Assembly: GCA_902558375.1 (NCBI GenBank)
Contig: CACEDQ010000004.1
Coordinates: 1-64,000, forward strand
DNA from: an uncultured SAR86 cluster bacterium
GTDB lineage: Bacteria > Pseudomonadota > Gammaproteobacteria > Magnimaribacterales > D2472
Reading direction: 5' to 3'
Length of the DNA: 64,000 nucleotides
Part shown: in pieces, positions 31,906-41,844 of the stretch
How the letters are laid out: each line of letters begins with the position of its first letter
Position numbering within the stretch: position 1 is the stretch's first letter
Made by a program: the position numbers and the translations under genes
Notes under the pieces: generated by a model
What the model was told of the DNA's origin: nothing
Databases searched by the model: none
The model's input: only the letters and a program-made list of their open reading frames with translations

Positions 31906-32993
31906 GTAAACTTTTAAATTATCTCAATGAAGGAATATCTGATCTTCACCCTTACGAGCCTGGCCGCTCGATAGATGAGGTCGTTGCAGAATATAAGCCT
32001 GATAAAGTTGTAAAACTAGCCAGTAATGAAAATCCACTAGGCCCATCTCCAAAAGCTATTGAAACACTAGCTTTGAGTAATGATTTACATTTATATCCTG
32101 ATGGTGATTCTAAAAAACTTAAATCTTTAATTGCAGATCATGAATCAGTTGGCACTGAAAATATTATTGTTGGTAACGGATCTAATGAAATATTAGAACT
32201 TGCAGCAAGAGCATTTCTTAATAAAGACGTAAGCGCAGTTATGTCTAAGCATGCTTTTGCAGTATATAAGATAGTAACCAAAGCATGCGGATCAGAAATA
32301 ATTGAAGTCCCAGCAAAAGACTGGAAGCATGATCTAGATGAATTTCCTTCAGTTACTAAAGAAAATACTAGAGTATGTTTTATTGCTAATCCAAACAATC
32401 CAACAGGTACATATAACTCACATTCAGAATTTGAATCATTAATGGAAAAGATATCCCCTTCAATTTTAGTAATTCTTGATTTAGCATATTTTGAATACGT
32501 CAAGGCTGATGACTATATAAAAATTAATGAACTGCTAGATAAATATCAAAATTTATTAATTACAAAAACATTCTCAAAAATACAAGGTCTCGCAAGCTTG
32601 AGAATTGGTTATGGTCTTGCATGTCAGGATTTGATTGGTGTTTTAAATAAAATTAGACAACCTTTTAATTCTAATGCTATTGCTCAGGAGGCAGCATGCA
32701 ATGCTATTTTGGATAAAGAACATATTACAAAAAGCATTGAGTTAAATTATTCTCAGCGAGAATTTTTATTTAAAGAACTTACCAGTTTAGGAATGGAGTG
32801 CATTCCATCGCAAGGAAATTTTATCTCTTTTAAAGGTAATTTTAATGCTCAAGAGTTATTTACTGAGTTGATGAAGCAAGGAGTAATTGTAAGACCTGTA
32901 GCATTATATGATATGCCTGAATACATCCGTGTAACAGTTGGAACAGAAGATGAAAACTTATATTTCCTAAAAAAATTAAGGGAGCTTATTTGA
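31902..32993 (+). CDS. hisC: Histidinol-phosphate aminotransferase
   Basis: KLASNENPLGPSPKA, FIANPNNPTGTY and TKTFSKIQGLASLRIGYG. Confidence 0.95.
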   Translation: MSKLLNYLNEGISDLHPYEPGRSIDEVVAEYKPDKVVKLASNENPLGPSPKAIETLALSNDLHLYPDGDSKKLKSLIADHESVGTENIIVGNGSNEILELAARAFLNKDVSAVMSKHAFAVYKIVTKACGSEIIEVPAKDWKHDLDEFPSVTKENTRVCFIANPNNPTGTYNSHSEFESLMEKISPSILVILDLAYFEYVKADDYIKINELLDKYQNLLITKTFSKIQGLASLRIGYGLACQDLIGVLNKIRQPFNSNAIAQEAACNAILDKEHITKSIELNYSQREFLFKELTSLGMECIPSQGNFISFKGNFNAQELFTELMKQGVIVRPVALYDMPEYIRVTVGTEDENLYFLKKLRELI

Positions 32994-33865
32994 TGAGTAG
33001 CCCAGCTAAGGAAATATTAGTAATTGGCCTAGGCCTAATAGGTTCCTCTCTTGCAAAGGCCGCAAAAAATAAAGGATTAGTCGTTCACGGCTTCGATGAA
33101 GATAAAAATAGCCTTGAGGAGGCATTGAATAAAAACATCATAGATAACTCATTTGAATCTTTAAAAGATATAAATGATAAAAGTTTAGTAGGAAAGATAG
33201 ATATATTAATAGTTGCTGTTTCTCCTAGAGCAACCCAGTTTGTGATTTCTGAATTAAAGAATTTATGGAACACAGAAATAACAATAACTGAAACATCGAG
33301 TGTTAAAAATCAACTTAACTTTGATTCACCCAATAACATAATCTTCTCTCATCCCATAGCAGGTTCAGATAAGTCTGGTATTGGCGGTATAGATGAAGAA
33401 CTATTTCTCAATAAAAAGACAATCATTTGTAATCCATATAATGTAAATGAAGCACATTTGACCAAGATAAAAAATTTCTGGCAGCATGCGCTTTCAATGA
33501 GAGTAAGCGAAATGTCTGTTAAAGAACATGATCTTTTATTTGCTATGACAAGCCACTTGCCTCATTTGATTTCATATGCACTTATTGATTCTATTAGATT
33601 GGCTGAAAAAGACGTAGGTGACAATGCAGGTGGAGGACTGAAAGAATTTATAAGGCTGAGCGGATCAAACCCTGAAATGTGGAAAGATATATTTGAGCTT
33701 AATGAAAAAAATATTATTAGATCATTAGCCAGCTTTCAATTATCAATCAATAATTTATTAGAATTAATAACAAAAATTAAAGAGATACCAAGCTCATTCT
33801 CCCATTCAGATATTCTTAAAAACGAACTAGAAGAAATCAAAAAATATAAAGAAGATACGTTTTGA
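32990..33865 (+). CDS. tyrA: Prephenate/arogenate dehydrogenase
   Basis: VIGLGLIGSSLAKAAKNKGL, SHPIAGSDKSGI and TSHLPHLISYAL; between hisC and aroA. Confidence 0.93.
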   Translation: MMSSPAKEILVIGLGLIGSSLAKAAKNKGLVVHGFDEDKNSLEEALNKNIIDNSFESLKDINDKSLVGKIDILIVAVSPRATQFVISELKNLWNTEITITETSSVKNQLNFDSPNNIIFSHPIAGSDKSGIGGIDEELFLNKKTIICNPYNVNEAHLTKIKNFWQHALSMRVSEMSVKEHDLLFAMTSHLPHLISYALIDSIRLAEKDVGDNAGGGLKEFIRLSGSNPEMWKDIFELNEKNIIRSLASFQLSINNLLELITKIKEIPSSFSHSDILKNELEEIKKYKEDTF

Positions 33866-35172
33866 ATTTAGTTGCACAATATACTCCTTCAATTTCAGGC
33901 GAAGTTTTGTGTCCAGGTGATAAATCTATTTCCCAAAGAGCGGTAATAATAGGTTCCCTTCTAAATGAAGATATTGAAATTAGTGGCTTCTTAAATGGAG
34001 AAGATCCAATATCTACAGCAAATGCTTTAAATGCAATAGGCTCTAGTATCAAAATTAATAGCACATCAGTTTCAATAAAAAAAAGAGATATCCCATTCAA
34101 AGATCCTTCTGTGAATGTTGATCTTGGAAATTCAGGCACTGGCATGAGATTAATGATGGGTTTAATTTCAAGTCTTGGCATTAAAGCAACTCTTGTTGGA
34201 GATGAATCATTAACAAAGCGCCCGATGTTAAGGGTTGCCAATCCCCTAAATGATATGGGTGCAACAGTAACTTGTAATGAGGGTAAACCGCCTGTAAAAA
34301 TCTTGGATGGATTAATTAAAGATAATTTTTCTTACGAGATGCCTATAGCAAGTGCGCAAGTTAAATCTAGTATTATTCTTGCAGCTCTAGCTGCAAATAA
34401 AAAAGTAACTGTTATCGAAAAACACCCAACCAGAGATCATACAGAAAGAATGATAAGTTACTTTAATGGAGATATTCACACTGAATCACATCTCTTGGGT
34501 AATAAAATTACACTCATGCCTTCAAAATTAATTCCAACAAAAACATATGAAGTTGCTGGTGACTTTTCATCAGCATCATTTTTAATAGTTGCTGGTTTAA
34601 TTGCAAAAGAATCAAATTTACTGATAAAAAATGTCGGACTTAATCCAACAAGATGCGGCTTAATAAGTGTCTTAAGGTCGATGGGGGCAAAAATAGAAAT
34701 AAAAAATGAACGTCTTATATCCAATGAAGAGGTTGGGGATATTCATGTTGTCTCATCAGAGTTGCATGGTATTGCTATAAGTGGAGATATTATTCCAAAT
34801 ATAATTGATGAAATTCCAATTTTAAGTATTGCTGCATCTTTTGCTAAAGGAGAAACATTAATTACTGAGGCAGAAGAGCTAAGAGTAAAGGAATCTGATA
34901 GGCTTCAAGCAATATCAGATGGATTACAAAAAATAAATATACATCACGAGTTATTCCATGATGGAATCAAAATTATTGGTTCGTCTGAAGATATATCTGT
35001 AATGGCTGAAATTAACTCTCATGGTGATCATAGAATTGCAATGAGTTTTCTTATTGCTAGCTTAAGATCTAAAAAGGGAATCTATGTTGAAGACTGTAAA
35101 AATATCTTAACTTCGTTTCCTAATTTTATTGAAGTAATGAGCTCACTAGGTGTTGCAATAAATGAAAGATAA
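33862..35172 (+). CDS. aroA: 3-phosphoshikimate 1-carboxyvinyltransferase
   Basis: PGDKSISQRAVIIGSL, LGNSGTGMRLMMGL, RVKESDRL and HGDHRIAMS. Confidence 0.97.
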   Translation: MNLVAQYTPSISGEVLCPGDKSISQRAVIIGSLLNEDIEISGFLNGEDPISTANALNAIGSSIKINSTSVSIKKRDIPFKDPSVNVDLGNSGTGMRLMMGLISSLGIKATLVGDESLTKRPMLRVANPLNDMGATVTCNEGKPPVKILDGLIKDNFSYEMPIASAQVKSSIILAALAANKKVTVIEKHPTRDHTERMISYFNGDIHTESHLLGNKITLMPSKLIPTKTYEVAGDFSSASFLIVAGLIAKESNLLIKNVGLNPTRCGLISVLRSMGAKIEIKNERLISNEEVGDIHVVSSELHGIAISGDIIPNIIDEIPILSIAASFAKGETLITEAEELRVKESDRLQAISDGLQKINIHHELFHDGIKIIGSSEDISVMAEINSHGDHRIAMSFLIASLRSKKGIYVEDCKNILTSFPNFIEVMSSLGVAINER

Positions 35173-35821
35173 TATCGTTACCATTGATGGGCCCTCGGCT
35201 TCAGGAAAAGGCACTCTTGCAAGAAATATTTCAAAATATTTAGGTTTTGAAATCCTCGACAGTGGTTTGTTATATAGAGTTTATGCTTATTTATATAACT
35301 GTGGGGTTGAACATTCGCAAATAACAAAAACTATCAATCAGGATATAACTTTTATGTCTGATGATAATGGAATCGTTGTTTTAAAAGAAAAAAATAATAT
35401 TACTGATGAATTAAGAAAAGAATCTACAGCTAAAGCTGCTTCTAAAATTAGTGCAATCCCTGAGACTAGAGAAAATTTACTATTACTTCAACGAGGCTTT
35501 TATACTCCAAAAGGTCTTGTAGCTGATGGGAGAGATATGGGCACAGTTGTATTTCCTAATGCGAAGCTAAAAATTTTTTTAAATGCCTCACCTGAAATAA
35601 GAGCAAAAAGAAGGCAATTAGAGTTGCAGAATCGAGGTCAAGAAGTTAATATGCTCGCTCTGATTGAGGACATTAAGCAAAGAGACTTAAAGGACAAAAC
35701 TAGAAAGTTATCACCTTTAATTCCAGCAGAAGATTCGATAGTAATTGATTCATCTGAAATGACCCCAGCAGAAGTACTGAGTTTTACTAAAAAGCTCACA
35801 AAAAAGGAATTTAATAAATGA
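35162..35821 (+). CDS. cmk: Cytidylate kinase
   Basis: VTIDGPSASGKGTLARNISKYLGFEILDSGLLYR and VADGRDMGTVVFPNAKLKIFLNAS. Confidence 0.96.
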   Translation: MKDNIVTIDGPSASGKGTLARNISKYLGFEILDSGLLYRVYAYLYNCGVEHSQITKTINQDITFMSDDNGIVVLKEKNNITDELRKESTAKAASKISAIPETRENLLLLQRGFYTPKGLVADGRDMGTVVFPNAKLKIFLNASPEIRAKRRQLELQNRGQEVNMLALIEDIKQRDLKDKTRKLSPLIPAEDSIVIDSSEMTPAEVLSFTKKLTKKEFNK

Positions 35822-37125
35822 CAGAATCATTTGCCGCTTTACTTGATGAGAATTTAAGCACTTTAGATATGCAGCCTGGATCAATAGTATCTGGAGTTGT
35901 ATTGGATGTAGATAATGACTGGGTGACAGTTCACGTTGGTTTAAAATCAGAAGGGGTCGTACCTCTTGATGAATTCAGAAATAACGAGGGAGAAGTCAAT
36001 ATATCTGTAGGTGACGAGGTTGAGGTTGCTTTAGAAGCTGTTGAAGATGGATACGGAGAAACAAGAATTTCACGCGAAAAAGCAAGAAAAATAACAACTT
36101 GGAAAATGCTTGAAGAAGCACTTGAAACAGGGGAGTTTGTTACAGGTAAAATTCACAATAGGGTGAAGGGTGGTTTTGCAGTAGAGGTAGAGGTTGTAAA
36201 AGCATTTTTGCCTGGATCACTTGTCGATGTTAGACCGGTAAAAGAAGCACCGGATATTGAGAATACTGTTCAAGAATTTAAAGTAATAAAACTTGACTAT
36301 AAAAGAAACAATGTAGTTCTATCTAGAAAAGCAGTCTTAGAGAAAAACAACTCTGCTGTGAAAGTTGAGTTATTAAAGAATCTTGAAGAGGGCCAAATAG
36401 TTAAGGGTGTTGTAAAAAATATTACTGACTATGGTGCTTTTATAGATTTAGGCGGTTTAGATGGCTTGCTTCATATTACAGATATATCATGGTCCAGAGT
36501 TACGAATCCTTCAGAATTCCTTACCCTTGGTGACGAAATAGATGTAAAAATTCTCAGTTTTGATAAAGAAAAGCTGAGGGTCTCTCTTGGATTAAAACAA
36601 ATCCAAAACGACCCTTGGGAAAATGTTGAGAGCAACTACGCAGTCGGTGGTGTTTATGAAGCAGCTGTTTCAAATATTACTGATTATGGATGTTTTGCAC
36701 AATTAGAAGAAGGCATAGAAGGTTTAATTCACCTTTCTGAACTTGACTGGACAAGTAAAAATATCCATCCTTCAAAAGTTGTAGAAATGGATCAAAAGAT
36801 TAAAGTTATGATACTAGAAATAGATCATGATAAAAGAAGAATTTCTCTTGGTTTAAAACAGACCAAAGCAAATCCTTGGACAGAATTTGCAAACAAATAT
36901 GGTATCGGGGATAAGGTTGATGGACAAATAAAATCCATTACTGATTTTGGTATATTTGTTGGCCTTGATGGCGATATCGATGGATTAATCCACTTATCTG
37001 ATATTTCTGATGATGAGGACCCAAAAGCAGCACTAGAGCAATACAAGAAAGGTGATAAACTTGATTGTATAGTATTTGCTGTTGATGCAGAAAGGGAAAG
37101 AATATCTTTAAAGTTGAGTGAGTAA
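35818..37125 (+). CDS. rpsA: Ribosomal protein S1, five S1 domains
   Basis: Five S1/OB repeats (e.g. GVVKNITDYGAFIDLGGLDGLLHITDISW); the ORF ends at VDAERERISLKLSE. Confidence 0.96.
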   Translation: MTESFAALLDENLSTLDMQPGSIVSGVVLDVDNDWVTVHVGLKSEGVVPLDEFRNNEGEVNISVGDEVEVALEAVEDGYGETRISREKARKITTWKMLEEALETGEFVTGKIHNRVKGGFAVEVEVVKAFLPGSLVDVRPVKEAPDIENTVQEFKVIKLDYKRNNVVLSRKAVLEKNNSAVKVELLKNLEEGQIVKGVVKNITDYGAFIDLGGLDGLLHITDISWSRVTNPSEFLTLGDEIDVKILSFDKEKLRVSLGLKQIQNDPWENVESNYAVGGVYEAAVSNITDYGCFAQLEEGIEGLIHLSELDWTSKNIHPSKVVEMDQKIKVMILEIDHDKRRISLGLKQTKANPWTEFANKYGIGDKVDGQIKSITDFGIFVGLDGDIDGLIHLSDISDDEDPKAALEQYKKGDKLDCIVFAVDAERERISLKLSE

Positions 37126-37411
37126 CAAGAAACAACAGACTTTCAATCGTTCAGATATTGAGCTAGTTTTAAGTCAAGAGTTTCCAGATCTTAATAAATC
37201 ACAAATTTCATTGGCGATTGATTCTATATTAGAATCAATTGTTGATGCTGTTGCACTGGATGAAAAGGTTGAAATAAGAGGGTTTGGTACCTTTTCAAAG
37301 AAATATATAAGACCCAGAAAATTCATTAATCCTAAAACTAAAGAAGTATCATATTTAGGTGAGACTGCAACAATGCATTTCAAGCCATCAAAATCATTGA
37401 TAGAAAAGTAA
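37118..37411 (+). CDS. ihfB: Integration host factor subunit beta
   Basis: HU/IHF fold with KVEIRGFGTFSKKYIRPRKFINPKTKE; follows rpsA. Confidence 0.94.
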   Translation: MSNKKQQTFNRSDIELVLSQEFPDLNKSQISLAIDSILESIVDAVALDEKVEIRGFGTFSKKYIRPRKFINPKTKEVSYLGETATMHFKPSKSLIEK

Positions 37412-37434
37412 CTTAAGTTTAACATTTACAAACT

Positions 37435-38106
37435 ATGTCAAAACCAATCATCGTAGCGGTTGATGAGACTCAACTAAGCTCTTTCAAGCAAACTGTAGAT
37501 TCTCTTGATAGTAACTTATGTATGATAAAAGTAGGAAGTGTAAGTTTTAATGCTATAGGGCATGAAGCTATAACATATGTTGCCTCTAAGGGGTTTGAAA
37601 TTTTTTTAGATCTCAAATTACATGACATACCTAATACTGTAAAAAAATCTATCGAGGGGTTAATTTCGTTACCAATAGGCATGATGACCATTCACACTTC
37701 TGGTGGTTTAGAAATGATGAAAGCTGCTAAGAGTGTTGTTGAGGGCACCGATATTAAGATTTTTGGTGTCACAGCTTTAACTAGTTTATCAGATGATGAT
37801 ACTAGCACTATCTTTAAAAGAACTGCATCTAATCAGGTTAGAGCAATGTTAGATTTAGCTCAAGAAGCAAAAATAGACGGAGTTGTATGTTCACCTCATG
37901 AACTTGACTTGGTTGTCGCAAGAAAGTCATTGCTGTCTATAACTCCAGGAATCAGACTTGCTGAATCTTCAGATGATCAAAGTAGAGTGATGACTCCAAA
38001 AGATGCTATTTCAAAAGGTGCTGACTATATTGTGATTGGAAGACCCATCACTAATGCACCGAACATCAATAAAGCTCTTCAAGAAATTCATAATTCAATA
38101 TGCTAG
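37435..38106 (+). CDS. pyrF: Orotidine 5'-phosphate decarboxylase
   Basis: IKVGSVSF, FLDLKLHDIPNTVKKS and ITPGIRL...YIVIGRPIT. Confidence 0.96.
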   Translation: MSKPIIVAVDETQLSSFKQTVDSLDSNLCMIKVGSVSFNAIGHEAITYVASKGFEIFLDLKLHDIPNTVKKSIEGLISLPIGMMTIHTSGGLEMMKAAKSVVEGTDIKIFGVTALTSLSDDDTSTIFKRTASNQVRAMLDLAQEAKIDGVVCSPHELDLVVARKSLLSITPGIRLAESSDDQSRVMTPKDAISKGADYIVIGRPITNAPNINKALQEIHNSIC

Positions 38107-39518
38107 ATATGAGTATATTAAATAAAATTATAGATGAGACTTCTCAATGCAAAGATGAGATTTATAAGCATTTATACTCAAACAATAATTTAGAATATAA
38201 ATCTTCATTAGGTGGATTTAATAGTAAACTTTTTTCTCTCTTTAAATCTCACTATGATGATTTAAAGGTTTCCGAATCAATCCAATCTTTATTTAAAGGT
38301 GATATTGTTAACGAAACTGAAAATCAAGCAGCATTTCATCATGTTTATAGAGATATATATGCTTCCTCATCAAATAATTTTGCTTCTGCAGAATTAATAG
38401 ATTCTTGTCGTTTAAATATTGAAAAGTGCATAAGACTTCAACAGGACTTAATTAAAAAAGGTATTAAAAACATTGTTACTATTGGTATTGGTGGATCTTT
38501 TGAAGGACCTAAATTATTAATTGAAACACTTACCAGCGAAAAGGATAGAAACTTTAAGCATATTTTCTTAACTGGACCAGATAAAGTTGAATTTAATGAA
38601 ACAGTTAAACCATTGAATCAAAAGGATACTTTTTTTATTGTTTCATCTAAGTCATTTAGTACTGATGAAACTCTACAAAGTATAGCTTTATCTAAATCAT
38701 GGTTGGAAACAAAATGTAAATTTGAAGATCACTTTATAGCCATTACCTCCCAGCCAGATAAAGCTCAAAACTTTGGCTTTAAAGAAAACATAATTGAATT
38801 TCCAAATGAAATTGGAGGAAGGTACTCAATCTGGTCTCCAATATCACTTCCGGCAATATTAGAACTTGAAGAAAATTTTAAAGAGTTTTTAGCAGGAGGG
38901 CATGAAGCAGACAATCTTCTGCTTAACGATGATGATTATAATGACTTTATAAAAGTATTATCTTTTAGCGATATTTGGCATAACAATTTTGATAATAAAC
39001 ATACAAGAGTTCTTCTCTTGTATAGCTGGAAAATGAGATTTTTTTCTGATTATGCTCAGCAACTTGAAATGGAATCTATTGGAAAGCATGCAAATCCTAA
39101 CTCAATATTTAAAAATACTGGGCAGGTTATTTTTGGGGGTTTCGGTTCTACAGCCCAACATAGTTATTTTCAATTACTTCATCAAGGCACAGCTTCTGCA
39201 TGTGCAGATATTTTTACAATTGAATCAAATAAGGATTCAAATAAATTGTTATATGCTCAATCCCAGGCACAATCTAATCTTTTAGCAAATGGACCTAATA
39301 AAGACCTAAAATCATTTGAACAAGTAAATGGTAATATTCCTACAAACTTATTCTCACTCAAAGAACTAAACCCAAAAACCCTGGGCTTCTTAATTGCAAC
39401 TTGGGAGCACAGGACATATGTAACTGCAAAAATGCTACAAATTAATCCTTTTGACCAATATGGTGTTAGTGCAGGAAAAATATTTGCTAAAAAGTATTTA
39501 AATGAACATGGCGGTTGA
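38100..39518 (+). CDS. pgi: Glucose-6-phosphate isomerase (divergent, short)
   Basis: IGIGGSFEGPKLLIE, GGRYSIWSPISLPA, QQLEMESIGKHAN, GSTAQHSYFQLLHQGT and FDQYGVSAGK. Confidence 0.93.
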   Translation: MLDMSILNKIIDETSQCKDEIYKHLYSNNNLEYKSSLGGFNSKLFSLFKSHYDDLKVSESIQSLFKGDIVNETENQAAFHHVYRDIYASSSNNFASAELIDSCRLNIEKCIRLQQDLIKKGIKNIVTIGIGGSFEGPKLLIETLTSEKDRNFKHIFLTGPDKVEFNETVKPLNQKDTFFIVSSKSFSTDETLQSIALSKSWLETKCKFEDHFIAITSQPDKAQNFGFKENIIEFPNEIGGRYSIWSPISLPAILELEENFKEFLAGGHEADNLLLNDDDYNDFIKVLSFSDIWHNNFDNKHTRVLLLYSWKMRFFSDYAQQLEMESIGKHANPNSIFKNTGQVIFGGFGSTAQHSYFQLLHQGTASACADIFTIESNKDSNKLLYAQSQAQSNLLANGPNKDLKSFEQVNGNIPTNLFSLKELNPKTLGFLIATWEHRTYVTAKMLQINPFDQYGVSAGKIFAKKYLNEHGG

Positions 39519-41292
39519 TCTTAAAAAGGTTCCATCAACACCTGGCGTATATAAATTTTTCAGTAAAACTGAAATCATTTATATTGGAAAAGCTAAAAAT
39601 TTAAAAAAAAGAGTCTCAAGCTATTTTGGCACTTCTTTTAAAGACAGAAAAACTTCACAAATAAAATTTTTAACAGATAAGATTGAAACTTTTACTACTA
39701 AAAATGAGGTCGAGGCGCTACTCCTAGAACAAACATTAATCAAAGAGAACAAACCAAAGTTTAATATCCTTCTTAGAGATGATAAAACATACCCTTACAT
39801 ATATTTTTCTTTAGATCATCATTACCCTGGCATTTATTTAAAAAGAACAAAAAAAGCAGTTAATTCAAATTATTATGGTCCCTTTGTGAGCTCGGGCGCT
39901 GTCAAAAAATCCATTAAGGAAATTCAAAAAATTTTTAAACTTAGAAACTGCAATGATTCTACTTTTTCAAATAGATCTAGACCTTGTATAGAGTTTCAAA
40001 TGAAGAGATGTTCTGCACCATGTGTAGAAAATATAGGAAAATTTGATTACTTTGAAGACGTAGAATCTGCAAAATCATATTTATCTTCATCTGATTCACA
40101 AACTATAGGGCGTCTAAAGAATGATATTCAAAAAGCATCTAGTGAGTTAGATTTTGAAAAAGCGGCAGATATAAGGGATAGGTTAAAAAGAATTGAGCTT
40201 ATTCGCGAAGAACAGTCTGTAGTTACTCTTGCGAAAGATATAGATTTATTTTCTGTACATTCAGAAAATAACTATATAGGCATCTCAATAATAGTAGTTA
40301 GAAAGGGAAAAATTAGAGGAACAAAAACCCATCTTGTAAAAAAAGCTTTTTTTGAATCTATTGATTCAGTATATCAAATGGCAGTTATTAACTTTTATGA
40401 TTCTCAGCTAGATATTCCAAAAAAAGTTTTATGCACACACCTACTTGAAAGCAAAGAACTGATTTGCAAGGTGCTAAAAAAGAAGTTTAACGTAAATGTA
40501 CAAATTATTCATAGTCCAAGCAAATCCATTCGACCTATTTATAACTTATGTAAGCTAAATGCAAAACAAATAATTGAAAATCATTTAAGCAAGTCAGATA
40601 AATATAATTTTGCATTAGATGACTTAAAAAATCATGTTGGATATAAAAAGGATATAAAAAAAATTGAAGCATATGATGTAAGTCATATTTCTGGAAATCA
40701 TGCTGTAGCATCATGTATTGTCTTTACAAATCAGGGACCCAGCAAGACAGAATATAGAACATTCAATATACCAAGAGAGTTATCAGGAAATGATACTGGT
40801 TCTTTAAAGCATGTAATTCAAAGAAGAATAAAATATTATGAAGATAAAGAAATGAAACCTGATTTAATTCTAATTGATGGAGGGAGAAATCAACTAAATT
40901 TTTCACAGTCTGTAATTCAAAATTCAAAATATAAAAATGATATTAAGGTTATTTCAATCGTAAAGGGCGTAAATAGAATAAGAGCAACAGAAACGGTGTT
41001 ATCAAAAGATGGAATAATTGAATTTAATAGGGAGTCTAAAGGTTTTTTATTATTACAAGAAATCAGAGATGAATCTCATAGATTTTCAATTAATGCTCAA
41101 AGAAGAAAGAAGAATGCAAAAAATAGGAAATCTGAGTTAGATAAAATTGAGGGAATTGGTGAGGTTTTAAAAAATAGACTTTTGCTAAATTTTAAAAGTT
41201 TAAAAAATATTAAATCAGCAAATATAGAAGATTTAATGACTGTAAAAGGTATTAATGCCAAAATAGCTCAATTAATTAAAGAAAAGCTCTAA
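39502..41292 (+). CDS. uvrC: Excinuclease ABC subunit C
   Basis: GIY-YIG domain (PGVYKFFSKTEIIYIGKAKNLKKRVSSYF), DLILIDGGRNQLNFSQSV, DESHRFSINAQRRKK and C-terminal HhH. Confidence 0.97.
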   Translation: MNMAVDLKKVPSTPGVYKFFSKTEIIYIGKAKNLKKRVSSYFGTSFKDRKTSQIKFLTDKIETFTTKNEVEALLLEQTLIKENKPKFNILLRDDKTYPYIYFSLDHHYPGIYLKRTKKAVNSNYYGPFVSSGAVKKSIKEIQKIFKLRNCNDSTFSNRSRPCIEFQMKRCSAPCVENIGKFDYFEDVESAKSYLSSSDSQTIGRLKNDIQKASSELDFEKAADIRDRLKRIELIREEQSVVTLAKDIDLFSVHSENNYIGISIIVVRKGKIRGTKTHLVKKAFFESIDSVYQMAVINFYDSQLDIPKKVLCTHLLESKELICKVLKKKFNVNVQIIHSPSKSIRPIYNLCKLNAKQIIENHLSKSDKYNFALDDLKNHVGYKKDIKKIEAYDVSHISGNHAVASCIVFTNQGPSKTEYRTFNIPRELSGNDTGSLKHVIQRRIKYYEDKEMKPDLILIDGGRNQLNFSQSVIQNSKYKNDIKVISIVKGVNRIRATETVLSKDGIIEFNRESKGFLLLQEIRDESHRFSINAQRRKKNAKNRKSELDKIEGIGEVLKNRLLLNFKSLKNIKSANIEDLMTVKGINAKIAQLIKEKL

Positions 41293-41295
41293 TTT

Positions 41296-41844
41296 GTGAC
41301 GACCATAATAAATATATTAACATTATCAAGGATTCTGTTAGCAGCTATAATTTTTGTACTTTTAATGTCACCTGAAGGATACTTTATGGCATTAATACTA
41401 TTTATTTTAGCTGGGGTTACTGATTATTTTGATGGTTATTTGGCCCGAAAACATAATGCAGTATCTCAACTTGGTGAAATATTAGATCCTATTGCAGATA
41501 AAATCCTCATTCTTTTTGTTTTATTTGGATTGGCAATAAACCTATCAAGTTACTTGATTGGTTTCATTGGATCGATAGTCATAACTAGAGAGATTTGGGT
41601 AGGGGCTCTAAGAGATTTAAATGCAAGGAATGGAAAAAGCGATGCAACTAAAGTCACATTTTTAGCAAAAATAAAAACTACAGTTCAATTGTTAACCCTT
41701 TCAATATATTTATTTGGATTAGCAATAAACAATATGTTAGTAATCGTCATAGCGGACATTCTATTATTCATCTCACTTTTTATCACTTTATATACTGGCT
41801 TTTTCTATACTTTAAACACTTTTAAAAAAAATGAAGATTCTTAA
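41296..41844 (+). CDS. pgsA: CDP-diacylglycerol-glycerol-3-phosphate 3-phosphatidyltransferase
   Basis: DYFDGYLARKHNAVSQLGEILDPIADK, the CDP-alcohol phosphotransferase signature; follows uvrC. Confidence 0.96.
   Translation: MTTIINILTLSRILLAAIIFVLLMSPEGYFMALILFILAGVTDYFDGYLARKHNAVSQLGEILDPIADKILILFVLFGLAINLSSYLIGFIGSIVITREIWVGALRDLNARNGKSDATKVTFLAKIKTTVQLLTLSIYLFGLAINNMLVIVIADILLFISLFITLYTGFFYTLNTFKKNEDS

Noticed and set aside
32138-32503. 121-aa antisense ORF inside hisC
   Set aside because: Shadow ORF of hisC; no domain signature.
33837-34241. 134-aa antisense ORF over tyrA/aroA
   Set aside because: Opposite the clear aroA frame (PGDKSISQRA...); no motif.
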